Source: a virus. Taken from it: 55,619 nucleotides of DNA. A program made the translations under genes and the position numbers. Each line of letters starts with the position of its first letter. Position 1 is the first letter of the stretch. The stretch spans positions 1 to 55,619 of the IMG/VR virus record IMGVR_UViG_3300042305_001248; one strand, given 5' to 3'. The notes beneath the pieces were generated by a model that was given only the letters and a program-made list of their open reading frames with translations, was not told the origin of the DNA and searched no databases. This document shows positions 30,332-38,272 of this stretch, piece after piece.

Positions 30332-32575
30332 TCAGGACAGGTCGGCCACGGTGACGACGCCCTCGCCGATCTCGGTCTGGAGCACGATCGCATCCAGGCT
30401 GGAGAGGGTCCGGACCTTGACGATGAACACGAAGATGCCGCGAGCGGTCAGCTCGGGCGTCTGCCCGCTCGTCTCGTCCACGAGGAACGAGTCGATGCGC
30501 GCCGTCTCGGGCGCGTTGATGCTCTGCAGCTCCGCGAGGAACTGCTCGATCACCGAGCGGATCGAGTCGCGCCGAGCAGGCGTCGCGAGCCGCTTCGAGA
30601 ACGGCACCAGAGCCCGAGCGAGCGAGTCCTGGATGAAGTCGGCCATCTTCCGCCGCGCCTGCGTCGTCTTCCCCGCGGTGAGGTCGGTCGTGATGCCGCT
30701 CTGGTAGACGCTGCCGCTCGTCGGGTCGCGCCGAGGAGCGCAGATCCCGTTCGCCTTGAACGCGATGTACGAGTCGATCCCGAGCGCGACCGTCGAGCCG
30801 CTCTCCACGACGGGCTCGACCGCGAAGAAGTTCTCGATCAGGCCGGTCGCCTGCCCAGGGTTCTCCTCGGGCGGGAGCTGGCAGTCGATGGTCGCGAGAG
30901 GCGCGTCGCCGCGCATCGTGATCACGCCGTCCTCGGTGAAGCCGAGCCCGCCAGCGGTGCCACGAGCCGCGATCTCCGGGACGCGGACCTTCCACCCAGG
31001 GTAGGTGTAGAAGACCCGATCCCGCCGATACTGCGCGACGTCCGCGATCGCCTGCGCCCGCGTGAAGCCGAGCGGAGCGCCCGTGATGTACTTGCGCCCG
31101 TACATGCCGCCCGCCGAGGCATCGACGGCGTTCTCGCGACCCTTGCGGATCACCGCGTCGCTCCGCCGAGCCGCGATCGAGAAGTTGACCTCGCGGACGA
31201 CGTTCGCGAGGTCGATCGTCCGGTCGAACGCCGCCTCGTAGGCGACGTCCATTTGCGGCTCCGTGAGCGCAGCCCCGAGCGCGTTCGGGTTCGTGACGTC
31301 CATGTCGGCGAAGGACGGGAGGTCCACGAGGACGCTCACCGTGCCCGCGCCAGTCCCGAGCGCCGTTCCGTCGTCGAGTGCGGGGCGCACCTTGACGATG
31401 TGCGGGCCGACGTTCGGCGACGTCGCCGTGCCCGCCGCGATGGTCAGCGTCTGCATCGTGACCCACTCCGCGCCGCCCGCCGTCCGCACCCGAGTCCCCG
31501 CCGCGATGACGCCACCGGAATGCTCGCCCGCCGTGATCGTCGTCGCCAGAGGCGAGAGGCCGAGCGTCACGGACATGGAGGTCGAGGCGACGCTGATCGT
31601 CCCAGGCCCGCCCGAGCGGTAGAGCCGGATCCGACCCTGCGAGTCCACCCGAGCCGCCGCGTTGATCGCGAGCAGAGCGAGCGTCGCGTTGACGATGGTC
31701 GCGACCTCCGCGGGAGTCACCGAGAGGATGTTCGCGACGTTGCCCGTGCCCGCCGTCGAGCCCGCGACATGACCGATCGACGCCAGAGCGCCCGCCGTGC
31801 CGTCCGCGAGTACGACACTCCCGCTCGTGCCCGCGACGATGCCGTCGAGCTGCACCGCGCCGCCGACGACGCTCGCCGCCGCGTAGCCGAGCACGAGATT
31901 GATCTTCGCCGCGACCTGAGCGGGAGTCTGATCGCCCGCCGCGAAGGTCACGCGAACGGTCGGCCCGCCGTCGATCGTGAAGTCGATCGCCTCTCCGCCG
32001 ACGTAGCCCGAGGCCACGAAGACCGCGCCGGTCACCGTCGCGACCGCAGCCGCGAGAGCCGTCGAGGAGGCAGGACCGCCGACGTCGGTCGTCATCGTCA
32101 GGACGTCGCCCACCGTCAGCGCGAAGGGGCCCGACCGGCCGATGATCGCCGCCAGAGGCGAGAACGCGACCGAGCCCACCGACGTATCGACGCGGGCGAC
32201 GATCAGACGACGAGGGCGACAGAACTTGAGCTTGAGGAAGCCGTTCCCGTTCCACAGCTCGAAGAGATGCCGCCGCGCCGAGGGGTTGTTGCTCGGGACG
32301 CTCCCGTAGGTGTAGCCGAAGCCGCCGAAGCGGTTCACGAGGTCCTCCGAGCCGAAGACCTCCTGGACGCCGGAGACGCCCGCTCCGACGTACTCCGGAG
32401 CATCGCCGCCCGCTGCGAAGGAGCCGTCCTCGAACTCGCCGACGCAGAGAAGCGTTCCGCTCCCGGTGCCCGTCGTCGGGCTCTGCGGCGGGAGGTCGAT
32501 GATGTCGACCGCCTCGATCTCCGCCAGCGTCTCGATCGTGGGCTGGCTCTCGAACCGTCGGATGAAACCGGCCAT
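30332..32575 (-). CDS. Contractile tail sheath protein with inserted domain
   Basis: The product is 747 aa from ATG 32575. The C-terminal 300 residues carry sheath landmarks (DVAQYRRDRVFYTYPGWKVR, GIDSYIAFKANGICAPRRDP, ARALVPFSKRLATPARRDSI, then the final beta strands). The N-terminal strand and helix are also sheath-like. Residues ~145-290 contain an insertion with IDGGPTVRVTFAAGDQTPAQ and VAAKIN, also found in the head-module protein at 40082-40813 and reminiscent of flagellin IN-motif units. The insertion probably decorates the tail surface. Confidence 0.85.
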   Translation of the reverse strand: MAGFIRRFESQPTIETLAEIEAVDIIDLPPQSPTTGTGSGTLLCVGEFEDGSFAAGGDAPEYVGAGVSGVQEVFGSEDLVNRFGGFGYTYGSVPSNNPSARRHLFELWNGNGFLKLKFCRPRRLIVARVDTSVGSVAFSPLAAIIGRSGPFALTVGDVLTMTTDVGGPASSTALAAAVATVTGAVFVASGYVGGEAIDFTIDGGPTVRVTFAAGDQTPAQVAAKINLVLGYAAASVVGGAVQLDGIVAGTSGSVVLADGTAGALASIGHVAGSTAGTGNVANILSVTPAEVATIVNATLALLAINAAARVDSQGRIRLYRSGGPGTISVASTSMSVTLGLSPLATTITAGEHSGGVIAAGTRVRTAGGAEWVTMQTLTIAAGTATSPNVGPHIVKVRPALDDGTALGTGAGTVSVLVDLPSFADMDVTNPNALGAALTEPQMDVAYEAAFDRTIDLANVVREVNFSIAARRSDAVIRKGRENAVDASAGGMYGRKYITGAPLGFTRAQAIADVAQYRRDRVFYTYPGWKVRVPEIAARGTAGGLGFTEDGVITMRGDAPLATIDCQLPPEENPGQATGLIENFFAVEPVVESGSTVALGIDSYIAFKANGICAPRRDPTSGSVYQSGITTDLTAGKTTQARRKMADFIQDSLARALVPFSKRLATPARRDSIRSVIEQFLAELQSINAPETARIDSFLVDETSGQTPELTARGIFVFIVKVRTLSSLDAIVLQTEIGEGVVTVADLS

Positions 32576-32581
32576 GTCTCG

Positions 32582-33295
32582 TCACTCCTCGCAGGGAAGG
32601 TCGCACGGAGAAGGCGTGCGGCCGATCTGAACCGTCTCGCCGACGCCGCACTCCGGGAGCACGACGCGGATCGCCGCGAGCGTAGCACGCCGAAGGTGGA
32701 CCTCGTCCACCTCCGCTCGGATCCGAGCCATGAGCCGACGCTCGCGGACGTAGACCGAGCCCGCCGCGTCCATGCGCTGCATCGAGAGCAGGCTAAGGCG
32801 CACGCGCCGCCCGAAGTACGTCGGCGGGCCCTGGACGACCACGCCCCAGGAGTCCTCGCCCGGAGCGAAGAGCCGAGGGAGCGACGCCGCGACGGCCTCC
32901 CGCGTAGGGTCGTCCTCGCACCAGAAGTCGACCTGGAAGCTCGTCGCGACCTCCGCCGTCTTCCACAGGACCGTGCCCTCGCCGAACTGCCCGAAGGTCT
33001 CGTCGAGGGGCGCAGGGACGAGCGAGAAGGCCTCCTGCGGTACGTCCTGCGCGTCGAGGACGGAGGCCGAGGGGTAGTCGAGAGCTTGCGACGGCTCGGG
33101 CCACTGCCGGTAGACGCGGAGGAGGCGGAAGACGATGTCCTCGCCCGCTCCGGGTCCGCCCCAGCGGACGAACTCCGCGCAGCGGAGGTACTCGATCAGC
33201 GCCTCGCTCGCAGCCGAGCGGGAGTCGATCTGCGGAGCCCGAACGACGGGCTGATAGGGCTGCGGAAGCAGCACCGAGCCCGTCGCCGCGGTCAC
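32582..33295 (-). CDS. Neck/tail-completion protein (terminator-like)
   Basis: The product is 237 aa from GTG 33295. It is a mixed alpha/beta protein (EALIEYLRCAEFVRWGGPG; SFQVDFWCEDDPTREAVAAS; GPPTYFGRRVRLSLLSMQRM). The position between gp10-like and sheath genes is that of the tail terminator in myophages. No motif proves the role. An internal TGCTACGCT near 32676 lies in coding sequence and may be coincidental. Confidence 0.55.
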   Translation of the reverse strand: MTAATGSVLLPQPYQPVVRAPQIDSRSAASEALIEYLRCAEFVRWGGPGAGEDIVFRLLRVYRQWPEPSQALDYPSASVLDAQDVPQEAFSLVPAPLDETFGQFGEGTVLWKTAEVATSFQVDFWCEDDPTREAVAASLPRLFAPGEDSWGVVVQGPPTYFGRRVRLSLLSMQRMDAAGSVYVRERRLMARIRAEVDEVHLRRATLAAIRVVLPECGVGETVQIGRTPSPCDLPCEE

Positions 33296-33453
33296 TTCGC
33301 GAGACCCTTCAGACGCTTCCCTGCCTTCTTTGCGGCCTCTCGTGCGGTGCTGAGAGCGATCGCGATCGCCTGCTTAGGCGGTCGTCCCGCAGCGCGCTCC
33401 GCCGAGATGTTCTCGCCGATCGTCGCTCTGCTGTATCCCTTTTTCAGCGGCAT
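33292..33453 (-). CDS. Small basic protein (DUF6496-like)
   Basis: The product is 53 aa from ATG 33453: PLKKGYSRATIGENISAERA, then a GRPPKQAIAIALSTAREA segment and a Lys/Arg-rich tail. This closely follows the short phage proteins with PLKKGxS...NI...GxPxKQAxAIAL that are widespread near head-neck genes. The function is unknown; nucleic-acid binding is likely from charge. It was recovered by trimming a longer Arg-rich frame. Confidence 0.7.
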   Translation of the reverse strand: MPLKKGYSRATIGENISAERAAGRPPKQAIAIALSTAREAAKKAGKRLKGLAK

Positions 33454-33461
33454 CGTCGCTC

Positions 33462-33947
33462 CTACCGGGCCGGGCGAATCTTCGCCAGCTCGCGAACGAT
33501 ATCCGAAGGCAGCTCTCGCCGCATCCGTTCCCAGGCCTTCGAGAAGAATCGACGAGGCTCGATCCCTCGCTGGGAGATCGCCTTCGCGACGGCGAACGCG
33601 ACGCCCTTCGCCTCCTCCTCCGTCGTCGCGAAGCCCTTTCGCTTCGCCCACTCGACGAGAGGAGCGACCGGAGGGAAGAACGGGCGCGTCCCGTATTCGA
33701 TCATGGGAGCGTGCGGAGCGTCGACGCTCACGATCGCTCCGCCCGAGACGAACTCGGTCGAGACGCTCCCGCGGAGGGCCCTCGTGTCGACCGCAGGATG
33801 GGGCTCCGCAGAGTCGATCTCCTCGACCGCGTACCGCTCCAGACGCAGAGCGGCTCGACGGAATCCCGCGACGTAGGCACGCTCCAGATCCGGAGCGAAC
33901 CGCAGGACGCGAGCCTCGAACGCGGAGAGGCTGATCCTCCGAGTCAT
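33462..33947 (-). CDS. HK97 gp10-like neck/minor tail protein
   Basis: The product is 161 aa from ATG 33947 (ATGA overlap). Residues 45-110 (YAVEEIDSAEPHPAVDTRAL, then SVSTEFVSGGAIVSVDAPHA, then MIEYGTRPFFPPVAPLVEWA) match the HK97-gp10/tail-component pattern with its YGTRP and F-P-P turns. It links connector and tail. The neighbours are a head-tail connector upstream and the tail-completion protein downstream. Confidence 0.75.
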   Translation of the reverse strand: MTRRISLSAFEARVLRFAPDLERAYVAGFRRAALRLERYAVEEIDSAEPHPAVDTRALRGSVSTEFVSGGAIVSVDAPHAPMIEYGTRPFFPPVAPLVEWAKRKGFATTEEEAKGVAFAVAKAISQRGIEPRRFFSKAWERMRRELPSDIVRELAKIRPAR

Positions 33948-34558
33948 CGCGGGCCCGCAGGGAGGCCCGAGCGCGTCCGATCCTCGTCCTGCCGGAGCAG
34001 GGTCGCTCGCCATTGAAAGCCGTCGGCGTCGCGGAACGGGATCCCGCGGACGATGAACCGGCGCCGCTCCGTCGAGCCGTCCCGAGCGTCGATCCGGACC
34101 TCGATGAAGCCCTGCCGCCCGGGAGGCAGCGGGAGCGCGAAGAACAGAACGCGGACCTGATCCTCGGTGTAGCGCGGACTGATCTGCTCCAGGCGCACAG
34201 AGCCACGCTCGACGAGGCCCGCGCTCCGAAGCTCGCCCGCGACGCCCGAGGTATCGACGACCCTCGGAGTCGGGAGAAGCTCCTCGTCGGAGATCACTCG
34301 CGGGAGACCTCGCCCGACGTCGCCGCCGCTCCATTCGTAGACGACGGAGTGGACGCGATACGGGCGCAGGCCGAAGTCGGTGTAGAGCTGCCGCAGAGAG
34401 TCGACCGTCTCGCCGAGAGACTCGACGAGCGAGAGGCAGGGATCCGCGAGCGGCCTCGCTCCCGAGTCGTCTCCCGGCTGACCGGGCAGGAAGAGCCGGG
34501 AGCCGCACGAGGAGCAGCCCGAGGCGGTGCCGCCACCTCCGCAGGCTCCGCAGCTCAC
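33944..34558 (-). CDS. Head-tail connector protein with N-terminal zinc-ribbon-like motif
   Basis: The product is 204 aa from GTG 34558 (GTGA overlap). Cys3/Cys6 and Cys15/Cys18 (CGAC and CSSC) form a four-cysteine knuckle within the first 20 residues. The remainder is beta-rich (YRVHSVVYEWSGGDVGRGLP; RVLFFALPLPPGRQGFIEVR). It lies in the neck cluster. The role is inferred from order; the zinc site is a direct reading. Confidence 0.6.
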   Translation of the reverse strand: MSCGACGGGGTASGCSSCGSRLFLPGQPGDDSGARPLADPCLSLVESLGETVDSLRQLYTDFGLRPYRVHSVVYEWSGGDVGRGLPRVISDEELLPTPRVVDTSGVAGELRSAGLVERGSVRLEQISPRYTEDQVRVLFFALPLPPGRQGFIEVRIDARDGSTERRRFIVRGIPFRDADGFQWRATLLRQDEDRTRSGLPAGPR

Positions 34559-34797
34559 GAGCGGCTCCTGGCCCGCGCACGGAGCGCACGAGCGGCCTTC
34601 CGGTTGAGGACGCCGCAGACGGGATCCCCAGGCTCCCGAGAGACTGCCGCGACGGGCTCGCCGACGCCGTTCAGCACGACGCGCATCGGGCGCCCGTGCT
34701 TGGCCTCGGCCTCGTCGAGGAGTCGCTCGACGGTCTCGGCGAGACCGATCGGTCGCTCTCGCGAGTCGAGACCTCGCCGGTAGATGTCGAAGCTCAC
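34555..34797 (-). CDS. Small neck-region hypothetical protein
   Basis: The product is 80 aa from GTG 34797 in a GTGA overlap. A helical middle part (LAETVERLLDEAEAKHGRPM) is followed by a beta turn and a basic tail (RKAARALRARARSRS). It is part of a tightly coupled run of neck genes. No family was recognised. Confidence 0.55.
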   Translation of the reverse strand: MSFDIYRRGLDSRERPIGLAETVERLLDEAEAKHGRPMRVVLNGVGEPVAAVSREPGDPVCGVLNRKAARALRARARSRS

Positions 34798-35207
34798 GAG
34801 CTGCTCCGCCCGCTCACGCCGCCCATCGCGAGGATCCCCTGGTACATCATCTGCGAGTAGGGGTTCGAGACGACGCCCAGGCTGTCGGCGAGCCGCGTCA
34901 TCCAGTAGAGCAGCTCGCGTCGGAGCATCTTCGTCTCGTGCGGGTTGAGGTGCAGCTCGCCGAGCTTCGTCGCCTTGAACCGGCTCCGAGCGTCCGAGAG
35001 CTGCTTCTCGATCGACTCGCACTCGCAGAGGGCTCGGCGGACCGAGAACTCGCCCTGCGGCGTGATCCGCTTGAACGAGTCGTCCACCAGGAAAAGCGGC
35101 TGCGAGGCCGCGGGGTAGCCGAGCTGGAAGCTCTGCGCGAGAGCGAGGAAGTCAGGGTAGCTCAGGAAATATTTGATCCGCGTCTGCTCGTCGGCGGTGA
35201 AGGCCAT
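34794..35207 (-). CDS. Head-tail adaptor/neck protein
   Basis: The product is 137 aa from ATG 35207. The start (TADEQTRIKYFLSYPDFLAL) and helical bundle with MLRRELLYWMTRLADSLGVV and a C-terminal NPYSQMMYQG segment resemble phage head-completion/adaptor proteins. It lies where such genes usually lie, between capsid-linked and connector genes. The assignment is from order and helical content. Confidence 0.55.
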   Translation of the reverse strand: MAFTADEQTRIKYFLSYPDFLALAQSFQLGYPAASQPLFLVDDSFKRITPQGEFSVRRALCECESIEKQLSDARSRFKATKLGELHLNPHETKMLRRELLYWMTRLADSLGVVSNPYSQMMYQGILAMGGVSGRSSS

Positions 35208-35209
35208 CG

Positions 35210-35461
35210 TCAGCCTCCCTTCTTGGTCGGGACCATGATCGGACGCTTGCCGATGCGGCGCGTGTCCCGCTCCGCTTCTCGCTTGCGTCGCAGCGCCGAG
35301 CGTACCTCCGAGGAGGTCATCGACGCAGCGCGAGCCGCAGGGACGCACTTCGGGTAGGAGCCCTTCGAGGCGTCGCTCCGGCCGCAGTCCTCGTAGCCGC
35401 CGCCCTTCTTCGGGCGCCCGAGGTCGACCCACCGCTCGCCGAACCACCTAGTCAGGCTCAT
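35210..35461 (-). CDS. DUF5872-like small basic protein
   Basis: The product is 83 aa from ATG 35461 (ATGA overlap). WVDLGRPKKGGGYEDCGRSD, then KGSYPKCVPAARAA and a RRKREAERDTRR tail match the DUF5872-type signature (WVD...G..CGR.D...YPKC.P...RRKR). Two invariant-looking cysteines are present. It is paired with the 55-aa gene upstream. The function is unknown. High Lys/Arg content suggests a DNA-associated virion protein. Confidence 0.75.
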   Translation of the reverse strand: MSLTRWFGERWVDLGRPKKGGGYEDCGRSDASKGSYPKCVPAARAASMTSSEVRSALRRKREAERDTRRIGKRPIMVPTKKGG

Positions 35462-35625
35462 CGGCTCGCCTTCGGAGAGGCCTCGACGCGGTACTTCCCG
35501 CCGCGCTTTTTGTACTCCTGGACGAGCCACGCGTTGGCGTAGGCCGACGGGTAGACGTCGAACTTGCGCTGCGCTTCCGCCTTCACGCGAGCGTAGAGGT
35601 CCGCGTTCGTCGGGACGTTCCGCAC
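35458..35625 (-). CDS. Small basic protein (55 aa), DUF5872 partner
   Basis: I read this frame directly: GTG 35625 to TGA 35458, with ATGA overlap into the next gene. The product begins MRNVPTNADLYARVKAEAQR, continues KFDVYPSAYANAWLVQEYKK and ends RGGKYRVEASPKASR. The segment KFDVYPSAYANAW...YKKRGGKY is a conserved-looking module often found next to DUF5872-type genes. It fills an otherwise empty 166-bp gap. The function is unknown. Confidence 0.75.
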   Translation of the reverse strand: MRNVPTNADLYARVKAEAQRKFDVYPSAYANAWLVQEYKKRGGKYRVEASPKASR

Positions 35626-35627
35626 CG

Positions 35628-35954
35628 TCAGCTCCGCTTCGTCCTCGCGTACCGCTCCAGGAGGCTCTCGCCCTTCGCCGCGAGGCGACGAACCGCAGCC
35701 TGCGAGGTAGGCACCGGCTCTCCCCAGGCCCGAGCCTGGAGAGCGTGCCGCGTCGGCTCGCCCGAGGGCTTCTCCAAAGGCTTCGCGGGGCCCGCGTAGT
35801 GCCTCCGGAGGAACGAGCCCTTCCGCCGCATCTTCTCCGGAGTATCGGCCGCGCCCTTCACTCCGGGCTTGAGGTTCGCGCCCTCGGTCCGAGCGTAGTG
35901 TGCTCGACCCGCAGCGGTCAGGCCGCCCTCGGGGTCTTTGAGCGGCTTCCTCAT
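35628..35954 (-). CDS. DUF6321-like basic protein
   Basis: The product is 108 aa from ATG 35954. The pattern GGLTAAGRAHYARTEGANLK, PGVKGAADTPEKMRRKGSFL and PTRHALQARAWGEPVPTSQA matches DUF6321-type phage proteins nearly end to end. Very basic. It belongs with the neighbouring small basic genes between capsid and neck genes. The family has no assigned function; DNA binding or condensation is inferred. Confidence 0.75.
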   Translation of the reverse strand: MRKPLKDPEGGLTAAGRAHYARTEGANLKPGVKGAADTPEKMRRKGSFLRRHYAGPAKPLEKPSGEPTRHALQARAWGEPVPTSQAAVRRLAAKGESLLERYARTKRS

Positions 35955-36136
35955 TCGGAGCCCTTGATCCCGGAGAGGCGAGAGAGGAGCGAGCGAGCCA
36001 CGAGCTTGCCCTTAGAGCCTCGCAGAGCGCGCAGGCGGACCTTTCCCGCTCCGGGCTCCTCGGGAGCCGCCTCGGGCTTGCCTGGGGGCACGGACGGGCC
36101 TCCGGGCGCGTCGTTCGGCTTCGCCTTGCCCCTCAC
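35951..36136 (-). CDS. Small basic Pro/Gly-rich protein
   Basis: The product is 61 aa from GTG 36136 (GTGA overlap). The N-terminal half is Pro/Gly/Glu-rich and probably disordered; the C-terminal half is basic (KVRLRALRGSKGKLVARSLL). No family was recognised. Context and charge suggest another minor virion or DNA-associated protein. Confidence 0.55.
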   Translation of the reverse strand: MRGKAKPNDAPGGPSVPPGKPEAAPEEPGAGKVRLRALRGSKGKLVARSLLSRLSGIKGSE

Positions 36137-36480
36137 GGCCTCTCCCCATAGGCGTCGAGCGGGCGCTGGATCCGATCGCAGGGCTCCATCGCCACGCCTG
36201 CGGCTCGGAGCGCCTCCAGGTCGTGCGTCGCCTCCGAGACGAGAGATCCGGGAGCGAGGACAGCGACGCAGCCGTCGACGAAGACGCGACCGGGAGAGAG
36301 CGTGCGGAACCACTCGTGGTGGGGGACGACCGGAGGAGCCTCGGGAGGAGCCTCGGGAGGAGCCTCGGGAGCGACCGGCATCGACGGCGCCGCGCCTGCC
36401 GGGACGAGGCTCTCTGCGTCGTCGTAGGTCGCCGGAGGCACCTCGACGACGACCGGCTTCTCTGCTCGCTTCTTTGCCAT
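36133..36480 (-). CDS. Hypothetical protein with PPEA repeats
   Basis: The product is 115 aa from ATG 36480. A Lys-rich start (MAKKRAEKPVVVEVPPATYD), a Pro-rich linker with repeated EAPPEAPPEAPP near 39-50, then a compact domain (FRTLSPGRVFVDGCVAVLAP; LEALRAAGVAMEPCDRIQRP). The middle resembles short phage protein domains of unknown role. The start has no Shine-Dalgarno but TGGTATCCT ends 6 nt before it. Confidence 0.55.
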   Translation of the reverse strand: MAKKRAEKPVVVEVPPATYDDAESLVPAGAAPSMPVAPEAPPEAPPEAPPVVPHHEWFRTLSPGRVFVDGCVAVLAPGSLVSEATHDLEALRAAGVAMEPCDRIQRPLDAYGERP

Positions 36481-36486
36481 GCGCGG

Positions 36487-36495
36487 AGGATACCA
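36487..36495 (-). promoter_or_regulatory. Extended -10-like element 6 nt before ATG 36480
   Basis: TGGTATCCT is followed by CCGCGC and ATG. The downstream CTCCGCGC is shared with the elements at 41094 and 23369. It is a possible leaderless late promoter after the capsid terminator. Confidence 0.4.
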
Positions 36496-36526
36496 GCCTC
36501 GCCGCGCTCGCGCACGATGCGCGAAA

Positions 36527-36569
36527 GCGACGAGGCCGGAGCCCCCAGGAGGAGCGCCGGCCTCGTCGC
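36527..36569 (-). terminator. Terminator-like hairpin after the capsid gene
   Basis: The perfect 13-bp arms GCGACGAGGCCGG (36527-36539) and CCGGCCTCGTCGC (36557-36569) flank a 17-nt loop, 17 nt after the capsid stop. On the minus strand it is followed by TTTC, a minimal U tract. It probably ends or stabilises the abundant capsid transcript; the next gene has its own -10-like element. Confidence 0.7.
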
Positions 36570-36585
36570 GTGTCGCCGCCTCGAC

Positions 36586-37968
36586 TCAGGCGTGCTCGAT
36601 GATCGCCGCCCGCTTGAACCGGGCGCTGTTCCCGACGAGCCCGTCACTCGGGACGGGGAAGTCGCCCGACCACGACCAGCTCTGCGAGACGATCTGCTGG
36701 AGGCGATCCAGCGGAGCGCGGAGGATGTACCGGATGCGCTCGGTCATGACCGCGACGCCGCCGTTCATCACCGAGAACTCGCCGATCTTGCCGGTCACGC
36801 CCGCGTCGGTGAGGAACTGGCTCTCGTCGATGTACTTCTCGTAGATCGCGCCGCCGCCGAGGACGATCTCCCGCTTGATCGAGATCCCGCTCTGGTTGGT
36901 GACCTCGCCGCCGATCTCGGGGCTCTCACGAGCGAAGCCCGCTCCACCCGAGGTGTCGACGAGCGCACCGCTGTTCGTGTCGTCCGGGTTCTCCACGTTG
37001 CGGTAGAAGCGGCAGCCGACGAGCTGACCGATGCCGAGGTCGCGGTACACCGCGTTTTCGGGAAGGCTCTGGAAGAGACGCTGGAAGGCGTTGTCCTGGA
37101 AGAGCTGCGCCTCGCCCTCGGGCGTCACGTGCACGTGGTAGAAGCCGTCCGCGGTCGGCGGGACGTTCTGCGAGCGCATCCGGGCCACGGTGTTGATGAC
37201 GTCCTGGAGGGTCAGGACGTTCGCGACGACGATGCCGTCGACGGTCGCCGCTCCGCCGACGCGGGTGATCCGCGAGCGGGTCTGCGCCCGGACGCCCGCA
37301 CGCAGAGCGAGCGGAGCCGAGAGCGGAGCGCCGAGCGTGATCACGCCCGGGCCCAGCGGGTCGGCCGGGACGAGCGGCGCCGCGCCGATGACGCTGTTCG
37401 CCGCGGGCCCCGCGGAGAACGTGATCGGGAGCGGGTTCGCAGGCGAGACCGGCAGGAGGCGCCCGCTCACGAGCACCTCGTTGAATCCGTTCAGCGAGGC
37501 GACGACGATCGAGGTCGCGCCAGCGAGAGCCGCCGCGATCGAGACGGTCTCACCGCCGAGGTAGGCGCGGAAGAGCCGGTCGCGGACGAGCCGGTTCATC
37601 GTCTGGCCCGCGTTGAGACCGAGCTGCACGGTGTCGCGCAGGAACGTCGGCGCGAGCGCGACGTAGGAGGTCGGCATGTGGGTGTCGAGGCTCTTCCCGT
37701 ACTGCGCGCACTCCGCCTCCCACTGCTCGATGGCGTAGGTCGCGGGCGTCGGGTCCGAGCCCGGGGTGAGCGGCGTGGTGTCGACGCTCACGAGGCCGGT
37801 GCGGGTGTACACCTGCCGCTGGCCGATGTTGGCGTCCCACTTCTCCGCCATCGCTTCCGAGCGGTAGAGCAGGCGAGGGAAGAGCGCGTCGTGGAAGACG
37901 CGCTCCAGGGTGCGGTCCTGGATCAAATTGACGATCGACGGGTTGAGTCCGAGCTGTGCGATGCTCAC
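36586..37968 (-). CDS. Major capsid protein (N4 gp56-like)
   Basis: The product is 460 aa from GTG 37968 with GGAGG upstream. The N-terminal region (NLIQDRTLERVFHDALFPRL, then QRQVYTRTGLVSVDTTPLTP) and the FYHVHVTPEGEAQLFQDNAF, PENAVYRDLGIGQLVGCRFY run resemble N4-gp56-type HK97-fold capsid proteins, which have a Y-Y/F-x-V-H-V/I-P strand in the A-domain. It sits after scaffold and before neck genes and is followed by a strong hairpin. A likely translation-control stem surrounds its start. Confidence 0.8.
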   Translation of the reverse strand: MSIAQLGLNPSIVNLIQDRTLERVFHDALFPRLLYRSEAMAEKWDANIGQRQVYTRTGLVSVDTTPLTPGSDPTPATYAIEQWEAECAQYGKSLDTHMPTSYVALAPTFLRDTVQLGLNAGQTMNRLVRDRLFRAYLGGETVSIAAALAGATSIVVASLNGFNEVLVSGRLLPVSPANPLPITFSAGPAANSVIGAAPLVPADPLGPGVITLGAPLSAPLALRAGVRAQTRSRITRVGGAATVDGIVVANVLTLQDVINTVARMRSQNVPPTADGFYHVHVTPEGEAQLFQDNAFQRLFQSLPENAVYRDLGIGQLVGCRFYRNVENPDDTNSGALVDTSGGAGFARESPEIGGEVTNQSGISIKREIVLGGGAIYEKYIDESQFLTDAGVTGKIGEFSVMNGGVAVMTERIRYILRAPLDRLQQIVSQSWSWSGDFPVPSDGLVGNSARFKRAAIIEHA

Positions 37969-38007
37969 GAGAGCCTCCGTTCAAGGGGTCTTTGGGGTCG
38001 TCTCGTG
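37966..38007 (-). promoter_or_regulatory. Inverted repeat enclosing the capsid ribosome-binding site
   Basis: The 7-base arms CACGAGA (37966-37972) and TCTCGTG (38001-38007) can pair; on the mRNA the lower arm contains the GTG start codon and the 28-nt loop contains GGAGG. A fold would partly mask initiation. The arms are short, so this is tentative. Confidence 0.35.
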
Positions 38008-38104
38008 GCTCCCGAATCCCGACCGTCTGCCGCCGTCGTCCGCGTGGGAGAGCCTCTGTGACGAGAGAAGCGTGCAACGCGCCGATGCGCGCTGCAATAG
38101 GGGG
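37969..38104 (-). other. Capsid leader / intergenic gap
   Basis: This 136-bp gap contains the inverted repeat above, the direct repeat ggggtctttggggtc near 37985, and no convincing gene. No strong -10 was found, so capsid mRNA probably comes from an upstream promoter. Confidence 0.5.
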
Positions 38105-38272
38105 TCAGTCCTCTCCGGTCGTCGGCGAGCGCAGGAAGCCCGCGAGGCCGGTCAGGAGCGCGACGAGAGGAGCCCGCAGCTCCTCGGGCGCGTAGAGGAC
38201 GATCGAGACGGCGCCGCCGATCAGGGCGACGAGCACCGCAGCCTGCGGCCAGTTGATCTTCGGGATCTTCAC
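38105..38272 (-). CDS. Small membrane protein (holin-like topology)
   Basis: I read this 55-aa frame directly from GTG 38272 to TGA 38105. It begins MKIPKINWPQAAVLVALIGG, then AVSIVLYAPEELRAPLVALL and TGLAGFLRSPTTGED. One clear membrane helix (12-28) and a second hydrophobic stretch (35-47) are present. GTGA-coupled to the gene upstream. It could be a holin, an antiholin or an exclusion protein. It is separated from the lysis genes by the whole tail module. Confidence 0.65.
   Translation of the reverse strand: MKIPKINWPQAAVLVALIGGAVSIVLYAPEELRAPLVALLTGLAGFLRSPTTGED

Noticed and set aside
32670-32690. TGCTACGCT inside the tail-completion gene as a promoter
   Set aside because: It is within coding sequence at codons for Arg-Ala-Thr-Leu and is not near a start, so it is probably coincidental. 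It shows that the motif can arise by chance.
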